Origin: Micromonosporaceae bacterium
Lineage (GTDB): Bacteria; Actinomycetota; Actinomycetes; Mycobacteriales; Micromonosporaceae
Length of the DNA: 5,181 bases
Direction: 5' to 3'
Assembly: GCA_019689695.1 (NCBI GenBank)
Contig: JADGHA010000321.1
Coordinates: forward strand, 1 to 5,181
Numbering within the stretch: position 1 is the stretch's first letter; each line of letters opens with the position of its first letter. A model generated the notes under the pieces. That model worked only from the letters and a program-made list of their open reading frames with translations, was not told where the DNA came from and searched no databases. The translations under genes were made by a program, and so were the position numbers. Shown here piece by piece: positions 4,531 to 5,181 of the stretch.

Positions 4531-5181
4531 TCACGATCCGGCGAGGCGCCGGTACGTGTCGGGGTCGGACTGCATGAGCGCGACGCGCTGCGCGTACGTC
4601 ATGGCGGCGAACTGCGCAGGCGTGATCTCCGCGGCGCCCCCGCCCCCGGCGAACTCGGCTCCCGTGCGGGCGGGCCCGGCGGGGGCCTGCTGGCGCGGTG
4701 CCTGCTGCTGGGCGGCGAGGCGCGGGTTCGCCTCGACCGCGGCCGTGATCGCGGCCTTGATGGCGTCGGTGTCGGCCGGGTCGAGGTCGGCGACGGCGGC
4801 GGCGAACGCCCGGCTGTCGAGCAGGGCGTCGGGGTCGGCACCCGCGGCCGGCGCGGCGCGGTACACGGCGAGCTCGACGGCGGTCTGTCGGGCCCGGGCC
4901 TGCTCGGCGGCGAGCTGCTGCGCGAGCTGGTCGGGGTCCGGGGCCTGGTCGTCGTCGACGATGCCGAGCGCTCGGCCGATCTGCTGCGCGAGCTCGCGCT
5001 TGGCTTCCTCGGCGGCGCGCTGCTTGGCCGTGGTGCGCTGCTTGCCCGCCTCGCGGCGGGCCTCGGCGAGCTCGGCCTCGAGCCGTGCGATGCGGGCCGC
5101 GGCGGCGTCGTCGCCCTGCTGCTGCCCGGTGCCGTCCTGCTGCTGGCCGTTCGGCGGCGCGGTCGCGGCCGGGTCCTGCCC
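4531..5181 (-). CDS. Capsid scaffolding protein, C-terminal part (cut by right edge)
   Basis: The frame is open from the right edge to a TGA at 4531-4533, giving 216 visible residues; the true start lies beyond 5181. Internal GTG codons such as 4866-4864 are unlikely starts because the coding pattern continues upstream. Visible residues 1-27 are low complexity with two QQQ runs. Residues 28-67 are a charged helical, probably coiled-coil stretch (AARIARLEAELAEARREAGK, then QRTTAKQRAAEEAKRELA). An acidic linker follows (DDDQAPDPDQ), then ELAVYRAAPAAGADPDALLD (103-122) and a helix ending in VEANPRL. A Gln/Pro/Gly-rich linker leads to a compact C-terminus (TPAQFAAMTYAQRVALMQSD, 187-206). Acidic coiled-coil proteins with a short C-terminal domain, encoded just before the coat gene, are typical scaffolds, guiding coat assembly and leaving the procapsid. 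The C-terminal piece as coat-binding part is inference. Confidence 0.82.
   Translation of the reverse strand, partial: GQDPAATAPPNGQQQDGTGQQQGDDAAAARIARLEAELAEARREAGKQRTTAKQRAAEEAKRELAQQIGRALGIVDDDQAPDPDQLAQQLAAEQARARQTAVELAVYRAAPAAGADPDALLDSRAFAAAVADLDPADTDAIKAAITAAVEANPRLAAQQQAPRQQAPAGPARTGAEFAGGGGAAEITPAQFAAMTYAQRVALMQSDPDTYRRLAGS

Noticed and set aside
4534..4866. Scaffold gene starting at the GTG at 4866
   Set aside because: The same frame stays open to the window edge with coherent coiled-coil coding sequence, so this GTG is an internal Val codon (in ELAVYRAA).
1..5181. CRISPR array, tRNA genes, insertion sequences or attachment site
   Set aside because: No spaced direct repeats, no tRNA-like cloverleaf and no transposase-like frame were seen; the window is almost entirely filled by structural genes.

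Overview
The window is a stretch of the structural gene cluster of a tailed phage or prophage with siphovirus-type gene order. All genes are on the minus strand, so the cluster reads from position 5181 down to 1. Base composition is very GC-rich. Five of nine visible starts are GTG, Shine-Dalgarno sites are of the AGGAGG type, and I found no TTA codon in any called gene. This fits a high-GC actinomycete host, with Streptomyces or a relative most likely by overall protein style. No integrase, attachment site or host gene is present, so prophage and free phage cannot be told apart.

Head region (5181 to about 3411): the C-terminal part of a scaffolding protein is cut by the right edge. It is followed by a 74-base gap with three alternating GC-rich inverted-repeat arms, then the major capsid protein (289 aa, N4-gp56-like HK97 fold) and a 50-aa protein of unknown function. 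Head-to-tail joining region (3407 to 1939): four small genes, packed or overlapping, read as adaptor, stopper/head closure, HK97-gp10-like tail-completion protein and tail terminator. Tail region (1927 to 1): the tail tube protein, then a tail assembly chaperone pair (gpG and gpG-T equivalents) joined by a -1 programmed frameshift at a GGGAAAA heptamer (1077-1083), then the N-terminal 247 codons of the tape measure protein, cut by the left edge.

The genes follow assembly order: scaffold and coat form the procapsid, the adaptor-to-terminator proteins seal the portal vertex and join the tail, and the tube polymerises around the tape measure with help from the chaperones. Several junctions overlap (GTGA, ATGA), and no promoter is evident, so one long operon transcribed from beyond the right edge is the simplest reading. 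Portal and terminase should lie beyond the right edge, and the rest of the tape measure and tail-tip genes beyond the left edge. I see no previously undescribed system. The points most worth checking are the frameshift, the alternating hairpins before the capsid gene, and the small unknown gene.
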